A stretch of 64,000 nucleotides of DNA from Platerodrilus igneus (GCA_036346225.1 JARFIW010000494.1:2046001-2110000); one strand, 5' to 3'. Positions 9,231 through 21,360 are shown, counted from the stretch's first letter. Numbers and translations are program-made. The notes: a model not told the origin generated them from the sequence alone.

Positions 9231-9833
9231 TCACAATTTTGACGGTATTGACTCGCTTTCTACCATGCTTCTTATTTCGGGAATGTTCTGATTTACAACT
9301 TGGTTTGCTAATTCAAGTGGCCGCGTTGTTAGTGAAATCACTTGTTCTTGCAGCCTCATCATATCTTCTTCCATTTTTACCAATTTACTGTCCAACTTTT
9401 GCTCAACTGTTTTTATCTGTTCGGTGACATCTTCTTTCAGTACAATGAAGCTTTCCATTAATCTTTGTTATAACGTGGCTATCTTTTCATTCAACTCTTC
9501 CGTTTTCACTGCATTTTTATTAAACCTTTTTTTAATTTTCTTAGAATTTTCACTTAACTTTTCTTTTATTTTTTCAGCATTTGTACTAAACCTCTTTTTC
9601 ATTTTCTTAGCATTTTCACTTGACTTTTCTTCTATTTTCTCAGCATTTTCACTTAACTTTTCTTTAAAGGTTGATTCCAGTTCAACTGACCTCACTACGT
9701 TTTCATTTTGTGTCACTTCCAGTTTAGCCGACCTCTCCTCCATACCGGATTTAAAATCCTTGAGGAATTTCATTAAAGTTTCTGCCTCCATTTTCTTTTG
9801 GCTTCTTGTAACTGGCATATACAAACTACTCAA
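9231..9833 (-). pseudogene. Element A gag N-terminal coiled coil
   Basis: ATG 9833 begins MSSLYMPVTRSQKKMEAE. It then has a Lys/Glu-rich repeat (NAEKIEEK / NAKKMKKRF / NSKKIKKRF units) and, after a TAA near 9468, a second helical part with DVTEQIKTVEQKLDSK and MRLQEQVISL. The whole is a long coiled coil, common at the N-terminus of such gags. The repeated DNA unit (CATTTTCACTTAACTTTTC on the plus strand) suggests internal duplication. Confidence 0.7.
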
Positions 9834-9867
9834 ATGTCTTTAGACTTAATTAATCACCCAACACAGC

Positions 9868-9876
9868 CTGACACCA
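9868..9876 (-). other. Primer binding site, tRNA-Leu like
   Basis: Minus orientation TGGTGTCAG, one base after the 5' LTR, complementary to the CTGACACCA 3' end found in many tRNA-Leu. Only about nine bases match clearly. Confidence 0.6.
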
Positions 9877-9877
9877 G

Positions 9878-10383
9878 TGTAACGGGCTACTACTACCGCG
9901 TTTCTCTAATTTAAAACAAATAATAACAAGAGTCTTTATTACTCACTGTTCACAAGTCCAATTAACAGTATATGCCTTATTTGTAGATGTTTTCAGTCCA
10001 ATTAACAATGAAGCACTATCACACTAATGAATTTACAAGCACTAATATCTTCTTAAACTAACTTCTTAAGGATTGGTCCATTAAAAACATTAACACAACT
10101 ATAATTTATTACACTTTTGTCTATTTATGTATTCTACGAGCTGCATGTACATTAGACACATAATATAACATTTATGTATACTCTTGGACTTCTAAAAGCT
10201 TAACTACTTTTACTTTACACGATATAATTCCTATTCGACATTCTGGTATAGACTAACTCTGTACTTAATCATCGGTCTTATTTATACCATGAATTAAAAA
10301 GGATGACTCATCCTCCAGCAATAGCCAGAAGATTCTCGGCGCTTGTGTATGTTTGACGGGTTGCCTAATAGTAGCTCGCAACA
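9878..10383 (-). repeat. 5' LTR of element A
   Basis: 506-bp copy of the LTR at 3783-4315, with TGTAACGGGC and CTCGCAACA ends on the plus strand. It lacks about 26 bp present in the other LTR and carries many point differences. Confidence 0.9.
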
Positions 10384-10670
10384 ATAGTTAAAAAAGGAGT
10401 TTCGCAAGGAACAGTTCTTAAGTCATCATTATTTATTATTTACATCAATACATTACTACAAATCGCTATAAACTCAAATATAATTGATAGCTGGAAAGTA
10501 GTAAAAGAGGAAGCTGAAACTAACATGGTCAATGTGAAAAATGTACTGAATAAACTAAAACTAATACTTAATATAACTAAAACTCATTATAGCACATTTT
10601 CTCTAAATAATAAAAGTAAATCTAATTTAATACAATGAAAATAAGAAACTAAATTTTATCTGTATAGACG
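10384..10670 (+). mobile_element. Jockey-type LINE, right half
   Basis: Directly after the element A LTR the plus strand reads VKKGVSQGTVLKSSLFIIYI, the GVPQGTVLGPLLF box that follows the DLAKAFD region in jockey-type reverse transcriptases, and then VKNVLNKLKLILNITKTHYS. It continues the fragment ending at 3782. The YADD box between them is deleted or degraded. Confidence 0.75.
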
Positions 10671-11450
10671 AGCATTATGATACTTTTTTTTCTTTTTGCT
10701 CCTAAAATAGAGTTGATTTTGATACCAAAGGCATAATAAAAATCGCAAATGTGGTATCTCATGAAACCTGTTCATTTTATGTACTTATCCATAAAAATTT
10801 GTAATTAATTTTATTAAAAAGACGTCTAATAATAGGAAATAGAGCTGTAGTTTACTATTTCTATTGATACAGAGTATGGGGAAGAGATTTGGACTATTTT
10901 GTTATTCTAAGAGCTCCCAAAATTTCATATGTATGAAGTCAAAAGTTAAATATGCGAGAGCTGTTTTTTTTTACAAAACATATCTTTCTTCAATTGCAAG
11001 TGGCAAAATTTAGTACTATCGAGTTCCGCCATACGAGTAAAAATAAATTTGTATAAAATAACTATATAAACAATTATAATTATAAAAGTGAATGGATGAA
11101 TAAGTAATGAGCAAATAAAACAACAAATCAAATAAATCAATAAATAAACAAATAAACAAGCAAGCAAACAGACAATCAAATAAACAAACAACTAAATAAA
11201 CAACTAAATAGTATGCAGGAATTTAAACCAACTCGAATGTTAGTATATCTTGGAGCAACTTAGATAAATGTTATAAAACACTTACAACTAAAAATGAAAC
11301 TTGAAACATAGTACATCTTAGCTACATAATTCTGCTCCGGAAGAGTTGCATATATGGCAATAACCTTCGACTGCTATTGTTAAAATGGTATCTGATTTGA
11401 AAATGTTTTAATTCTACAATATCAAAATTAATATTATATATATTTTACAG
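10671..11450. other. Intergenic or intronic, AT-rich with low-complexity block
   Basis: No gene seen. From about 11095 to 11215 there is a run of AAATAAAC / AAGCAAAC-like units, a degenerate simple repeat. The segment ends in the TTTTACAG acceptor of the first coiled-coil exon. Confidence 0.5.
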
Positions 11451-11709
11451 AAATAATCTTAAAGATGACGTTAGGAAAACAGAAAAGAATTTTCAGATTG
11501 CGAAATTAGAAATAGAGGGCTTAAGTGAACAAATAAAGCAATACGACGATATGAATGATGAGCGTATAAGATATAAAACCAGATGCGGCGAACTTGAAAC
11601 AGAGGTAGACACATGGAAAGATATTGTTAATAAACTGGAACATGATATTGAGAATGAAAAGATTTTATTGGAGACATCGTTTGATGAAGTAGATAAAATT
11701 AACAAAGTA
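11451..11709 (+). CDS. Coiled-coil protein gene, exon 1 in window
   Basis: Acceptor TATTTTACAG at 11441-11450, donor GTAAGT at 11710. The 86 complete codons are almost wholly heptad-type helix (KLEIEGLSEQIKQYDD, KDIVNKLEHDIENE). The exon enters one base before a codon boundary and leaves in phase 0. No motor or globular domain is visible, so I cannot name the protein; large scaffold or vesicle-tether coiled-coil proteins, or kinesin-like tails, are all possible. It joins in frame to the exon at 21361, 9.65 kb away. More exons must lie upstream of the window because no start codon exon was found. Confidence 0.75.
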
Positions 11710-11739
11710 GTAAGTATATTATTTTCTGCATTAGTTTAG

Positions 11740-11899
11740 TAACGTAAGGCACGGATAGTTATTGTTTTCTCGGTGCATTTTTAAAAAGATATACCGAGAA
11801 AAAATTCAGACAAGGTTTATTTAAACATTTAAACATTTATTCCATTAACTTTTTGTTATATATTTACAACACTGTAATTATACAAAACTTTACATCTAC
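11740..11899. other. Intron 1 left part
   Basis: Intron sequence between the donor at 11710 and the 3' end of the LINE below; no feature seen. Confidence 0.4.
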
Positions 11900-13068
11900 A
11901 GAGACTTTTTTTAAATTTTATAATAGAAATACCAACCGAACGTTCAAGTTTTAAACATTTGGGAATAAAGTTTCGGTTGAAGTTCTTCTTAAATTAGTTT
12001 CCAATAAAAGACAGTCGTATTGCAATTCTTCTTTCGATTTCGGCCAACTATGGACCACGTGAAATAACTTATGATGATTATCTTTCTCCCCTCTTTCTTC
12101 TCTTCGAGTATTCTATCAAATTTTTCCGTGTTGTTTCTTTCTTTCTTCTGTCCATTTTGCTCCAGTCTTCTTTTGTTATTTTTCTTGAAAACCTTTGAAC
12201 TCTTAACTCTTATTTTTGCTCTGAGTTTTTCTCATTGTTCTACCTCTTTTCTATCTATTTTCATTTCTTCCATGTCTTTTCTGATTTCCTTGATGCATGT
12301 CATCTGTGTCTTGGGGTTTCTGTCGAAGTAATTAAATAGTCTCTTTGTTAATCTTTCATCATTCATTCTTTTAATGTGACCGTAAAATATCACTCTTCTC
12401 TTTCTCATTGTGTCTGTTATTTTCTCTGTTTTTGAATAAATCTCCTTATTGTTTCTCAGTTTCCATTTTCCGTCTTCACATTTTGGTCCTAGGATTTTCC
12501 GTAAAATTTTTCTTTCTCTTTTTTCTACCGCGTCTAGCTGTCTGACTGTGTTCGGTGTAAGGCATTCTGAGACATAGAGGCCCTCTGGTTTGATAACTGT
12601 GCCTTATCTTTGCATTGATGGATATGGACTTCTTATTGTATATATTTTTTGTCAAGTGGAATGCTAGTTCTATTTTTCTTGCTCTAGTTAGGATGGCTTC
12701 TTTGTCAAAGGCGTTTGGTTGAATTAATTCTCCAAGGTAATTGAACTTGTTTACTCCCTTAATTTTCCCATATTATGTTGCAATCTGCTTTGGTATATCT
12801 TTTCTACTAGTCATGTATTCGGTCTTTTTATATGATATTTGTAGTCCAGCCTTTTCTGCTGTCTCTTTCAGTACATCAATTTGTTTTTTGCATCTTCTAA
12901 GTTTTCCGCTAGTAGTGCCAAATTGTCTGCAAAAGCCGTACAGTCTATTTCCAGATTATCTTTCTTTCTTGCTATTTTTATTTTAGGAATTCCTTCTTCT
13001 TCTATTCTTTTCCTCCACTTTCTTATTACCTTCTCTAGTACACAGTTGAAGATTAGTGGGGATAACCC
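11900..13068 (-). mobile_element. LINE C, 3' half (RT palm to C-terminus)
   Basis: On the minus strand GLSPLIFNCVLEKVIRKW, the FADN box (DCTAFADNLALLAENL) and, with frameshifts, the C-terminal region (GHIKRMNDERLTKRLFNY, DCLLLETNLRRTSTETLFPN) can be read. The active-site motif is FADN rather than YADD. The 5' half continues at 14711 beyond an inserted LTR-like element. The element lies antisense in intron 1 of the coiled-coil gene. Confidence 0.75.
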
Positions 13069-14706
13069 TGTAACGTGCATTTTTGGTGGCCTAACATTTT
13101 TAGTCTACTTAATTCTTAAAATACATCGTTTTTGGATCGCGGTTTGTATAAAGTAAATACTTCCGCCTAGTTTTCAGATTGATATGCAAGTTGACTCGCC
13201 GGTATTAATTTTAAAAGATGGTTTAGTTGGAAATTGGAATACTCGTAAAATTACTTTCCACTTGTCATTAATAAATAATCCCGCTGTAATTAATATGTGG
13301 ATATACAGTCTAGGTAGGCGATCAGAAGTTGTACTAGTAGGATTAGATATAAACAAAAAGGGGTCGTGTTTTGTTCTTGCTTGCGAGATGTCAAAAAATT
13401 AAGTGATGATATTTGTAAGATACGGGTTTTTCTGGTTGAACTAAGAGCGGTAGAGTTGGTGAAACTCGACGCACGTGTGTTCGAAGAACTTTCGACGTAC
13501 GGCTTTAGTGCTTACGCGTGTCTACTAAACGTTTTAGTCGTCTTTCTTATGGAAAAAAAGCCGTAGAACTAACTGTCGCGGAGTCGTAGTTGGTCTTTGG
13601 TTCCGATATAGGAATTACGTTCAAGATACTGTTTCGTTCTGCTTTTAACTCGATGCACGCGGGTTTTAAGGACATGGTTACGGACTCCCTTTAGTGATAC
13701 ATGTGCTTTACTTATTATGGCTTTTGTTGCTTGCTTGGTCTGGTGATATTTAAACTGTGACCGACTACCGGTATACAAAAGTAGTGGTTGAAGTTCCTCG
13801 CTGCTTTTTGTATGGTTATGCAACTAATATACCTAGTTCCTTCGCGTGATAAGGTCCGCTGCTAACCCCAGTGAAATCAGTCAGTATGATTAGGGTAAGT
13901 TGTGATAAGTTCCATCAACACCCTCACAGTCTAGGGTGCAGTGCTTCGTTAGTGTCAGACATCGTGGATCCCACACTGCAATGGCAAGGAAGCTGTACTG
14001 AAGGACTTTGTGTAAGTTGCACTACTTCCTATTTGTTCTTACTGTAAATATCTACCCGTTGTTGTTGCAATATTCCTTGTCGTTCTGATACCTTTTCCAT
14101 AGACTTGCCCGCTATTTAATAACAAAAAAAAAAAGAACAATCAACCATACTGAAGGACTCAGAACAATTGTGCTTATCTACTTATTTATGTCTTTGCTAA
14201 AAATTTTACTAAATTACTTAGAGTGATTATGTCTTACCTATTTATATTTTTTTGTTACATTTTACCTGAATTATGTTTAATTGGTGAGTGATGAAACGTT
14301 TCTGCTACTCCCCAATATGGCCTCACTTTGTACTCAGAATTTTTCTGTACTGCTATTACTGTTAGATTATAGAGTTTATCTAAACAGTTGCTCTTATTTA
14401 TTCTATAAAGTACTGAACAATTTATACTTGATCCATAGGCTATGCTTTTTCTCTGTTTCAGGTTTGCAGGACTAATTTGTTTTTCTTTCAGGTTTACTAT
14501 TCTAATTTCTCTATGGCAGGTATTGGTACTAACTCCTGACAGCCGCGTCCCGTATAGATTGGTCTGCTTTCTACAACCCCCCCTACTCTCCGATTGAGCC
14601 CGGTCATGTGTTTTTTTTTCTTGGTGTTTCTTTTGTTACGCACGGCTACGAACCACCGTGACATAACTGTGACGCACAACGTGGCGTCTACTAGAAATAC
14701 GTAACA
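13069..14706. mobile_element. 1.64-kb LTR-like insertion in LINE C (possible large solo LTR)
   Basis: The segment begins TGTAACGTG and ends ACGTAACA and is flanked on both sides by ACCC (13065-13068 and 14707-14710). Removing it with one ACCC makes the LINE reading frame continuous in the conserved RQGxGLSPLIF block, so the borders are exact. It has no recognised gene and no internal direct repeat. TG...CA ends and a 4-bp duplication fit a large solo LTR of a Gypsy-type element; a non-autonomous DNA element with short inverted ends is less likely. Confidence 0.75.
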
Positions 14707-16283
14707 ACCCATATCCCTGTCTTATTCCTGTTTTGACCGCAAAGAGTTCTGAAACTTCTCCCATAAATTTTACTTTTGATGTCGTGTTTGTTAGGGTATG
14801 TTTTATAATTGCGATTGATTTGTCATCGGCTCCGAATTATTCTAATGTATCGAATAGTGTTTCTCTATCTATAGAGTCGTATGCCTTTTTAAAATCAACA
14901 AATGTTACATGTATGTCCTTTGCTCTGGGTTTCTGTACCTTACTATAAGTTTCAGGTTTAATATATGTTCAGCACAGTATCTTCCTTTCCTAAATCCTCC
15001 TTGGTAGTCGGCTATTTGTGGGTCCATTTGGAACTCCAATCTATTTTGTAGTGCTTTGGATAGGATTATGTATGTTACTAATAGGATCGAAATTCCGCGA
15101 TAATTATTTGTATCTGTTTTATCTCCTTTTTTGTGTATTGGATGGATCGTAGCTGTTTTCCAATCTTCTGGTATTTTCTCCGTTTCCCAGATATTCTCTA
15201 TTATTTTATGTAGGCTTCTGACTGTCTTGGTGTCTACGTTTTTCCACTTTTCTGCTACTATCGAGTCTTTTCCTGGGGCTTTGTCATTTTTTAGTTCTTT
15301 AATAATCTGTTGAATTTCTGATGTCTGGTGGTTTGGAGTTTTCAAATTTATAAAATAGATTTCGTTTTGGAAATTTTGTTTTTGGTTCTTCACAGTTTAA
15401 TAGTTTCTTGAAATATGTTGTCAGTATTTTACAGTTTTCTTGGATATTTAGGGCTATTTTTCCTTCTTCGTTTTTGAAACATAGGTTTGGTGGTTGGTAT
15501 CCTTGAAGGTTCTGTTTAAAGGTTTTATAGAATGTTCTTGTGCTGTTCTTTTTAAAGTTTTCATCTAGTTGTTGCACTTGGATCTTGTCAAAATTTCTCT
15601 TGTTTGTTCTTATTGTTTTTGCAGTTTGTGATCTCTGTTCTTTGAACAAAATATAGTCTTTGTCAGTTTTGGTTGAGTGCCATTTTTTACAGGTCTTAAT
15701 TCTAAGTTCAAGGGCTTCTTCGCACTGTTCATATCACCACCTGTGTTTTCTCTGCCTCTTGAGTGGAGCTATCTCCATTGATGTCTTGACTATTTTTGTT
15801 TTGATTTCATCCCATTTTTCTGATTCAATGTTTAGTTTTTCCTGGAATTCCCGTCTTTTTAGATTTAATATATCTGTGTAATCCACTGTATTTTAAAATT
15901 ATTGTCAATTGTCTTTTTCTGGGGGATAAATTTCATTTTTAGTGTTGTTAGGTAGTGGTCTGTTTCAATGTTTGCACCTTTCCGAACTTTTACATTCATA
16001 ATTTCCTTCTGGTTATTGAAGAACGTGATCAATCTGGAATTCCCCCAAGCTGTGATTTGGCGTTTTCCATGTTTTTTGTTTTCTTGGTGTCTAAAATTTG
16101 TGGATATTAGCTTAAGATTAGCGCCTTTGCATAATTCTATTAGTCTCTCTCCATTTTTGTTGGTTTTTTTTGTGGGCAGGGTATTCTCCTACTGTTTTTT
16201 TGTATTTTCTTTCTTTTCCGATCTATGCGTTAAAGTCACCTAGCAGGATCTTAATATTTTTTCCTGGGATCTTTGATATTTGC
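14707..16283 (-). mobile_element. LINE C, 5' half (endonuclease end and RT start)
   Basis: Reading from 16283 leftward: endonuclease remnants (GDFNA, GNSRLITFFNN, ETDHYLT), then a linker and reverse transcriptase start (IKELKNDKAPGKDSI, TIHPIHKKGDKTDTNNYRGI, YQGGFRKGRYCAEHIL). Frames at 15299-15649 and 14905-15393 are open but shifted. The LINE is truncated inside the endonuclease domain at about 16283. It joins 11900-13068 across the insertion. Confidence 0.8.
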
Positions 16284-17112
16284 AATTACAATTATTATTA
16301 TAAAAAAAAATTACATATTTTTTGTCAGATTAGTGGAAGGTAATAGTCATATTATTATCATGTTTATTGTCAAAATTTCGAAATTCAATAAAAAATAACT
16401 GTAACAACATTTTCATGATACAATATTTGTCTTAAAGTGGTAACCACAACAATCACTGTTATAATATTTCAATAATAATATAAATGGTTATACGAATTCT
16501 ATTCGCATTATTCCGAACACAATATTGTAGGAGTTGTGTGCGTCGGCTGGCGGGAGTTATGTGATACCTGCGCACCTGAAAAAGTGCAGTTCCGCTTGTG
16601 CCGTTGGGTCGTACGAACATTTTTCAAGTATGTGAAGTTTTCTGCGTGTAGTGAGTAGTTTCATTTGTTTACGATAATCTTGTTTATTATTAGTAAATAT
16701 TCGGTGTATGAATTAAGTTGTGTTAAGCTATTGCCTAATTGTTTATCAAATTTTGAAAAATAAATAGGCTTTGGTGTGTGTATGCTGCTATTAATTTATT
16801 GATCACGAACCTAAACAACATTCAAAATATTACATTTGACATCTACTTGAGGTTTGATAAGAAGGTTACGGCAAGTTGAAAGCACCGAATAAATAGATAG
16901 GATTTATATTAATTACTGCGATTGCTTATCTGAGCAAAGACATATCAAGTTTATTTACGTTGTCGTTTAGTCTAGACAGGCGTGGAAACATTTGAGAATT
17001 TGATTTATGATGTCTGATGTCACGCAATCATAAGTTTTAAACCAAAGAGGATCTTCTTTTAGCGTTGTAATATGATGATGATAATTGGAAACTTGATAGA
17101 TCGTTTGTTGAT
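16284..17112. other. Intron 1, no recognised feature
   Basis: AT-rich sequence without gene or repeat recognised. Confidence 0.45.
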
Positions 17113-18289
17113 TTCATTATTCATTCAAAATACTACAGTTCTATACTTTAACTAATACTAAACTTCATCAATAAAACTTACATTTAAAATCTCTTAATTT
17201 TCTACTACATAAATACCAACCCGCTGACATAATTATAAAGCATCGACATAAAAGCTCACATTTACTCACTCTTCGTCAAAACTTTTAAGATGTCCAGAAA
17301 TCTTTAGCATTTCAATTTCTCGTCCTGCAAACAACAGTTCACTTAACACTACATAACACAAAATTATCAATTAATAAAGGACTGAACTTTCCAGGTTTAT
17401 AACTCCTTTAACAGGGCGCACCGACGATAATTCCACAAATTTGTGAATCGAAACGTACCATGCCCGTGCAAGAGTAAGTTAAAAAAACAGGAATCTGCGG
17501 GAATCTAAATTCTCGCATTTAACTTGAAATTGTTTCCTTTCAACTTTCAACCTCCCACGCTTCTATTTCTACATTTGATCATTTCTAGATGCCTGCTCGC
17601 GAATAATTAATTTCATGGTTTTACACTGTCTCACGTCTGACATTCTTCCCGCATGTTTTTATGTATTTCTATCACGTGAATCAAGCGTGAATTCGTATAG
17701 TTCCATCATGCGAAGGTCATATGACAGCCTGAATAAATACGTTAAGAACATCTTTACTGTGTATTGAATGATATGATTTAAATTACCTGTAACTTAATCG
17801 CTGTGAATTTCGTTAATTAAGCGTGTGTTTTTAAGTAATGACTACAATACCCAAATATGTTTGTGTTATTGTATAGGGTTTGTTTTATATCATACTTTCA
17901 AATGTGTCCCTGTAATATTAATTCTATATCATTTTACTAAAATTTGATAAAAACTCTCCTATATTTAGGATAATTATGGTACACACATATTAATAATTAC
18001 ACTGCTATAAATATTTTGTTTTCTCTTTTTGTAGTTTTAAAATAATTTATGGATCCGAGTTACGTTCAAATAGGTATTCCACAAAGAAACTATGCTTTTG
18101 TGGTTTTTAAATTTATGACCTAAACTTTCTTTAATACAACTAAAAATTTATTGAAATGTTATACTTAATTAATACTATTGTTCATGATATTAGAATGTAC
18201 ATGGTATATTGATATTAATTTGTTCACTTAAGAAAAATTTAATTTTTTTTGCATCCGCTTTCTATTTAACGTAATTCCAACGCGTTACA
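17113..18289. repeat. Long direct repeat, copy 1
   Basis: About 1.18 kb, repeated at 19497-20675 in the same orientation with many substitutions and small indels. Shared anchors include GAATCAAGCGTGAATTCGTA, the GATGTCCAGAAA segment and the terminal GACGCGTTACA/AACGCGTTACA. The inner end reads TGTAACGCGT on the minus strand, like an LTR end. No coding capacity. Confidence 0.7.
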
Positions 18290-19496
18290 ACCTCCCACAA
18301 ATGAGATTTTAAAAATTAATTACCCTAACATTCGTAACGTTAGTTCAGTCTCCGTCCTACGTTTACAGTCCTTCGTTCATCTAAATTATAATTAAAAGTT
18401 AAAAAAAATAAAAACGTATAAAGATAAAAAAAGAAGAACAATACTGCAAATGCCGTTGATGGCGTAAGATTGTGAAGTCGCCTTCTCTATTCCTCATGGG
18501 AGAACACTCACAGCTGTTGGACGGTTTATTTTAAGTACTAAATTGCTAGGATACTACCACTTGAGAAATGGAGCAAGCTACAATCCTCAGTCAAGTAATA
18601 TTCTAACTATCTAGGTATAATTTACGACAGCACCACCGTATAGAAAGTTTATTCGTAAATCGACCCCAATTCTTACCCTTTATCTCGTTCCTTTCATATC
18701 TCTCCACCGGTAAAAAAACTCTCCCCAATTCAAAGCCCTCCGCTGGATCTAGCATTAAGATCACCTAGTTCATTTAACAGAAGGAACTGTTGCGATGGCG
18801 ATGGGTCGAACTACTACCGTGGCCCTTGATAGAGCCTCAAAACCAAAGTGCAATGCTAAAAATTGTATGGGAAAAACTGAGTGAAGTTAAAAATAGTTAG
18901 GAATATACGGAGTTGAAGAAAGAAAATGTTTTGGAAGTGAAAGATAGAGTACAGCGATTGTCGAGTCCGCAAGTAGGACTAGCAGACGTCGGTTAAAAAC
19001 TTTCCTTTTCAAGAGACTACTGAGTGTGAACAGCCAACGAAGGGTAGGTTACTGTTGTCGGGAGACTGTTTGACAAATTTAGGTGATGTGGTCCCTTTGA
19101 GGAAAAATGCTGGGAAAGCATTTATGATAATAATATCTTAAAACACTTATTAAGGCCTCTCCCAAATACAATTTCATCATTGAGGTGACTGGAGGTCGTT
19201 TTATAGTGTCTTAAGTTTTATGTAGTTATTAAATTTTGCAAATGAATTCAACTTATGCTATTGATATTAAATAATTGGAAGATAAATACAAATACACTTA
19301 AAAACCTACTTTCTTAACGTCAGTCTGGTCGGGTATTACCAAAAGAAATCCTAAAAAAAATAAATAAAATCCATCTATAAATTTATCACTCAAATTTTCC
19401 ATATTAAACTACATGGCATTTATAAATTCCAATTTCTGAAAAAGCCTTGTATAACAACACAGAAAACAGTTGAATATCAACTTTTCCTTGAATCAC
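18290..19496. other. Spacer between long direct repeats
   Basis: 1.2 kb. If the repeats are LTRs this would be a reduced internal region. A weak plus-strand frame (KKENVLEVKDRVQRL...) near 18910-19010 is open for only about 35 codons and I cannot assign it. Confidence 0.35.
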
Positions 19497-20675
19497 TTCA
19501 CTGTCCATTCAATATAGTAAAGTTTCATGTTTTAACTAAAACTAAATTTTAGCAATAAACAACTTACATTTAAAATTCGTTAATTTCCTACCATATAAAA
19601 ACCAATCCGTGTACATTTTAACATTCACACGTACATGGTTATAAAGTATCGATATAAAAGCTCATGTTTCCTCGGTTTTCAATGTTAATTTCTTAGAACA
19701 TTCAGGATGTCCAGAAACCTCCAGCATTTCAATTTCTCGTTTTTTAATCAACAGCTCACTTACCACTATGTAACATAAAATTCCTAATTAATGAAGGGGC
19801 AAACTTTCCCAGTCACAATGATGATGATTTCACGAATATATGAATTGAAACGTACCTTGCCTGTGCAAGCGATAAAAATAAGACGCACGCTGCATTTTTC
19901 CTTGTGGGAATCTAAATTCCCGTATTGTACTTGAAATTGTGTTTCCTTTCAACATTTAACTTCCCACCGCCCTTACTACTCGCTCTTATTCTTACACTTT
20001 GGCGTTTCTAATGACTTGCTCGCAAATAATTTATTCTTGGTTATCCGCCCACTGTCTCGCGTCTGATATTTTCTATCACGGGAATCAAGCGTGAATTCGT
20101 ATAGTTCCATCATGCGAAGGTCATATACATGACTATTGCATTTTTATCAATCTGAATTAAAAGCTTTTTACTTTGTATTTATTAAATAATATGATTTATA
20201 TTATCTGTAACTTGAACTATGTGAGTTTCATTACCTAACCCTCTATGTTTTTAAGTAATGATTACTTTGTCCGAATACGCTTCTAGTATTGTCTAGGGTC
20301 TGCTTTATATTATACTTACACATGTAATATTAATTCTATGCCGTTTTATTAAAATTTGTGAAAATTTCTCCTATATTTGGAATTATTACGGTATGTGCAT
20401 ATTAGTAATTTTACTGTTATAAGTATTTTGTTTTCCCTTTTTGTGGTTTAAAAATAATTTATAGACCTGCGTTTCGTTCAAATAAGTATTCCACAGAAAA
20501 ACTATGCTTTTATGGTTTTCAAATTTATGACCCAAGCTTCCTATTAATAGAACTAAAAATTTATTGAAATGTCATGCTTCATGAACGCTACTAATAATGA
20601 ATTCAGAATATATAGGGCACATCAATATTAACTTGTCCCTTTATCATTAATTTAACGTAACGCCGACGCGTTACA
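19497..20675. repeat. Long direct repeat, copy 2
   Basis: Partner of 17113-18289 over its entire length, including the sequence around GAATCAAGCGTGAATTCGTA (20087) and the final GACGCGTTACA. By eye roughly three quarters to four fifths of positions agree, so the duplication or insertion is old. Confidence 0.7.
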
Positions 20676-20689
20676 ATTCTTTGTAAGGC

Positions 20690-21160
20690 TGACTTCTTCT
20701 GTGCGGACGCTGTAACTTTTTATACACTGTTATTTTTCCGATACTTTTTGTATTGTGTTCCTGGGTGTGCGTAGATCAAAATAGATAGACTAAATTTTTG
20801 AAAAATGTTTCATTTTGATGTCTATGCGTATTTTTGCATGTTGGAGAAGTTTTTGAGGAATATTTTCGTCCGTGCGGACGCTGTAACCTTTTTATGTATT
20901 GTTTATTGTCTAATTCTTTTGTATCGTGTTCCTATGCGTCTGTAGATAGAAATGAACAGGTTGAATTTTTGAAAATGCCCTTGACAGTCAAAATATTGTT
21001 CTTTTATTATTTTTAAAGAATGCTTTCTTCTCTGTGGACCAGCTGCCGAAGGCGCATCTTCAAAAATTGAGCCTGTCTATTTCCATGCACATACACCCAC
21101 GAATACGATACAAAAAATTAGAACAAGAAACAAAACACAAAGGAAGTTGGCGGAGCTGCC
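20690..21160. repeat. Two direct and one inverted copy of a ~110-bp unit
   Basis: Units at about 20700-20800 and 20868-20975 share GTGCGGACGCTGTAACTTTTT-like starts and a TTTTGTAT-GTGTTCCT core. A third copy at about 21040-21145 is inverted (ATACGATACAAAAAATTAG). Single-stranded forms could fold back. It lies immediately before the exon at 21361. Confidence 0.6.
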
Positions 21161-21360
21161 TTCTGCAGCTAGTTTTATAATAACAATTACAGAGATTACA
21201 TTTCTAATCCTAGACATCTTTTGTGAACGATCTTACTAATATAGCTGAACTGTTGCGTTTATGTACAATAATATACAATTATGTAAACGTGTTAATATTA
21301 GTAGTTATAGTATAAATTAAAAGACCTCAATTTACCGCTAAGAAACTCAATATTTAACAG

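Larger units (their letters stand above)
3783..10383 (-). mobile_element. Gypsy-type LTR retrotransposon A with macrodomain gene, defective
   Basis: A 6.6-kb element on the minus strand. It has LTRs at both ends (TG...CA), a tRNA-Leu-like primer site, gag with a CCHC knuckle, protease, reverse transcriptase, RNase H and integrase, then an extra gene for an ADP-ribose macrodomain and a CCCH finger before the polypurine tract. Four-base flanks ACAG and ATAG look like a 4-bp target duplication with one change. The two LTRs differ in length (533 and 506 bp) and by scattered changes, and gag-pol has several stops and frameshifts, so the insertion is old. A solo LTR of the same family is at 48894. 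Confidence 0.85.

Noticed and set aside
9182..9843. Plus-strand Phe-rich frame opposite element A gag
   Set aside because: Antisense of the Lys/Glu-rich coiled-coil repeat of gag.
12071..12986. Phe/Ser/Leu-rich plus-strand frames that look like membrane proteins
   Set aside because: They are antisense shadows of the minus-strand LINE C; A-rich LINE coding strands give such frames on the other side. The same applies at 15660-16243 and 45030-45845.
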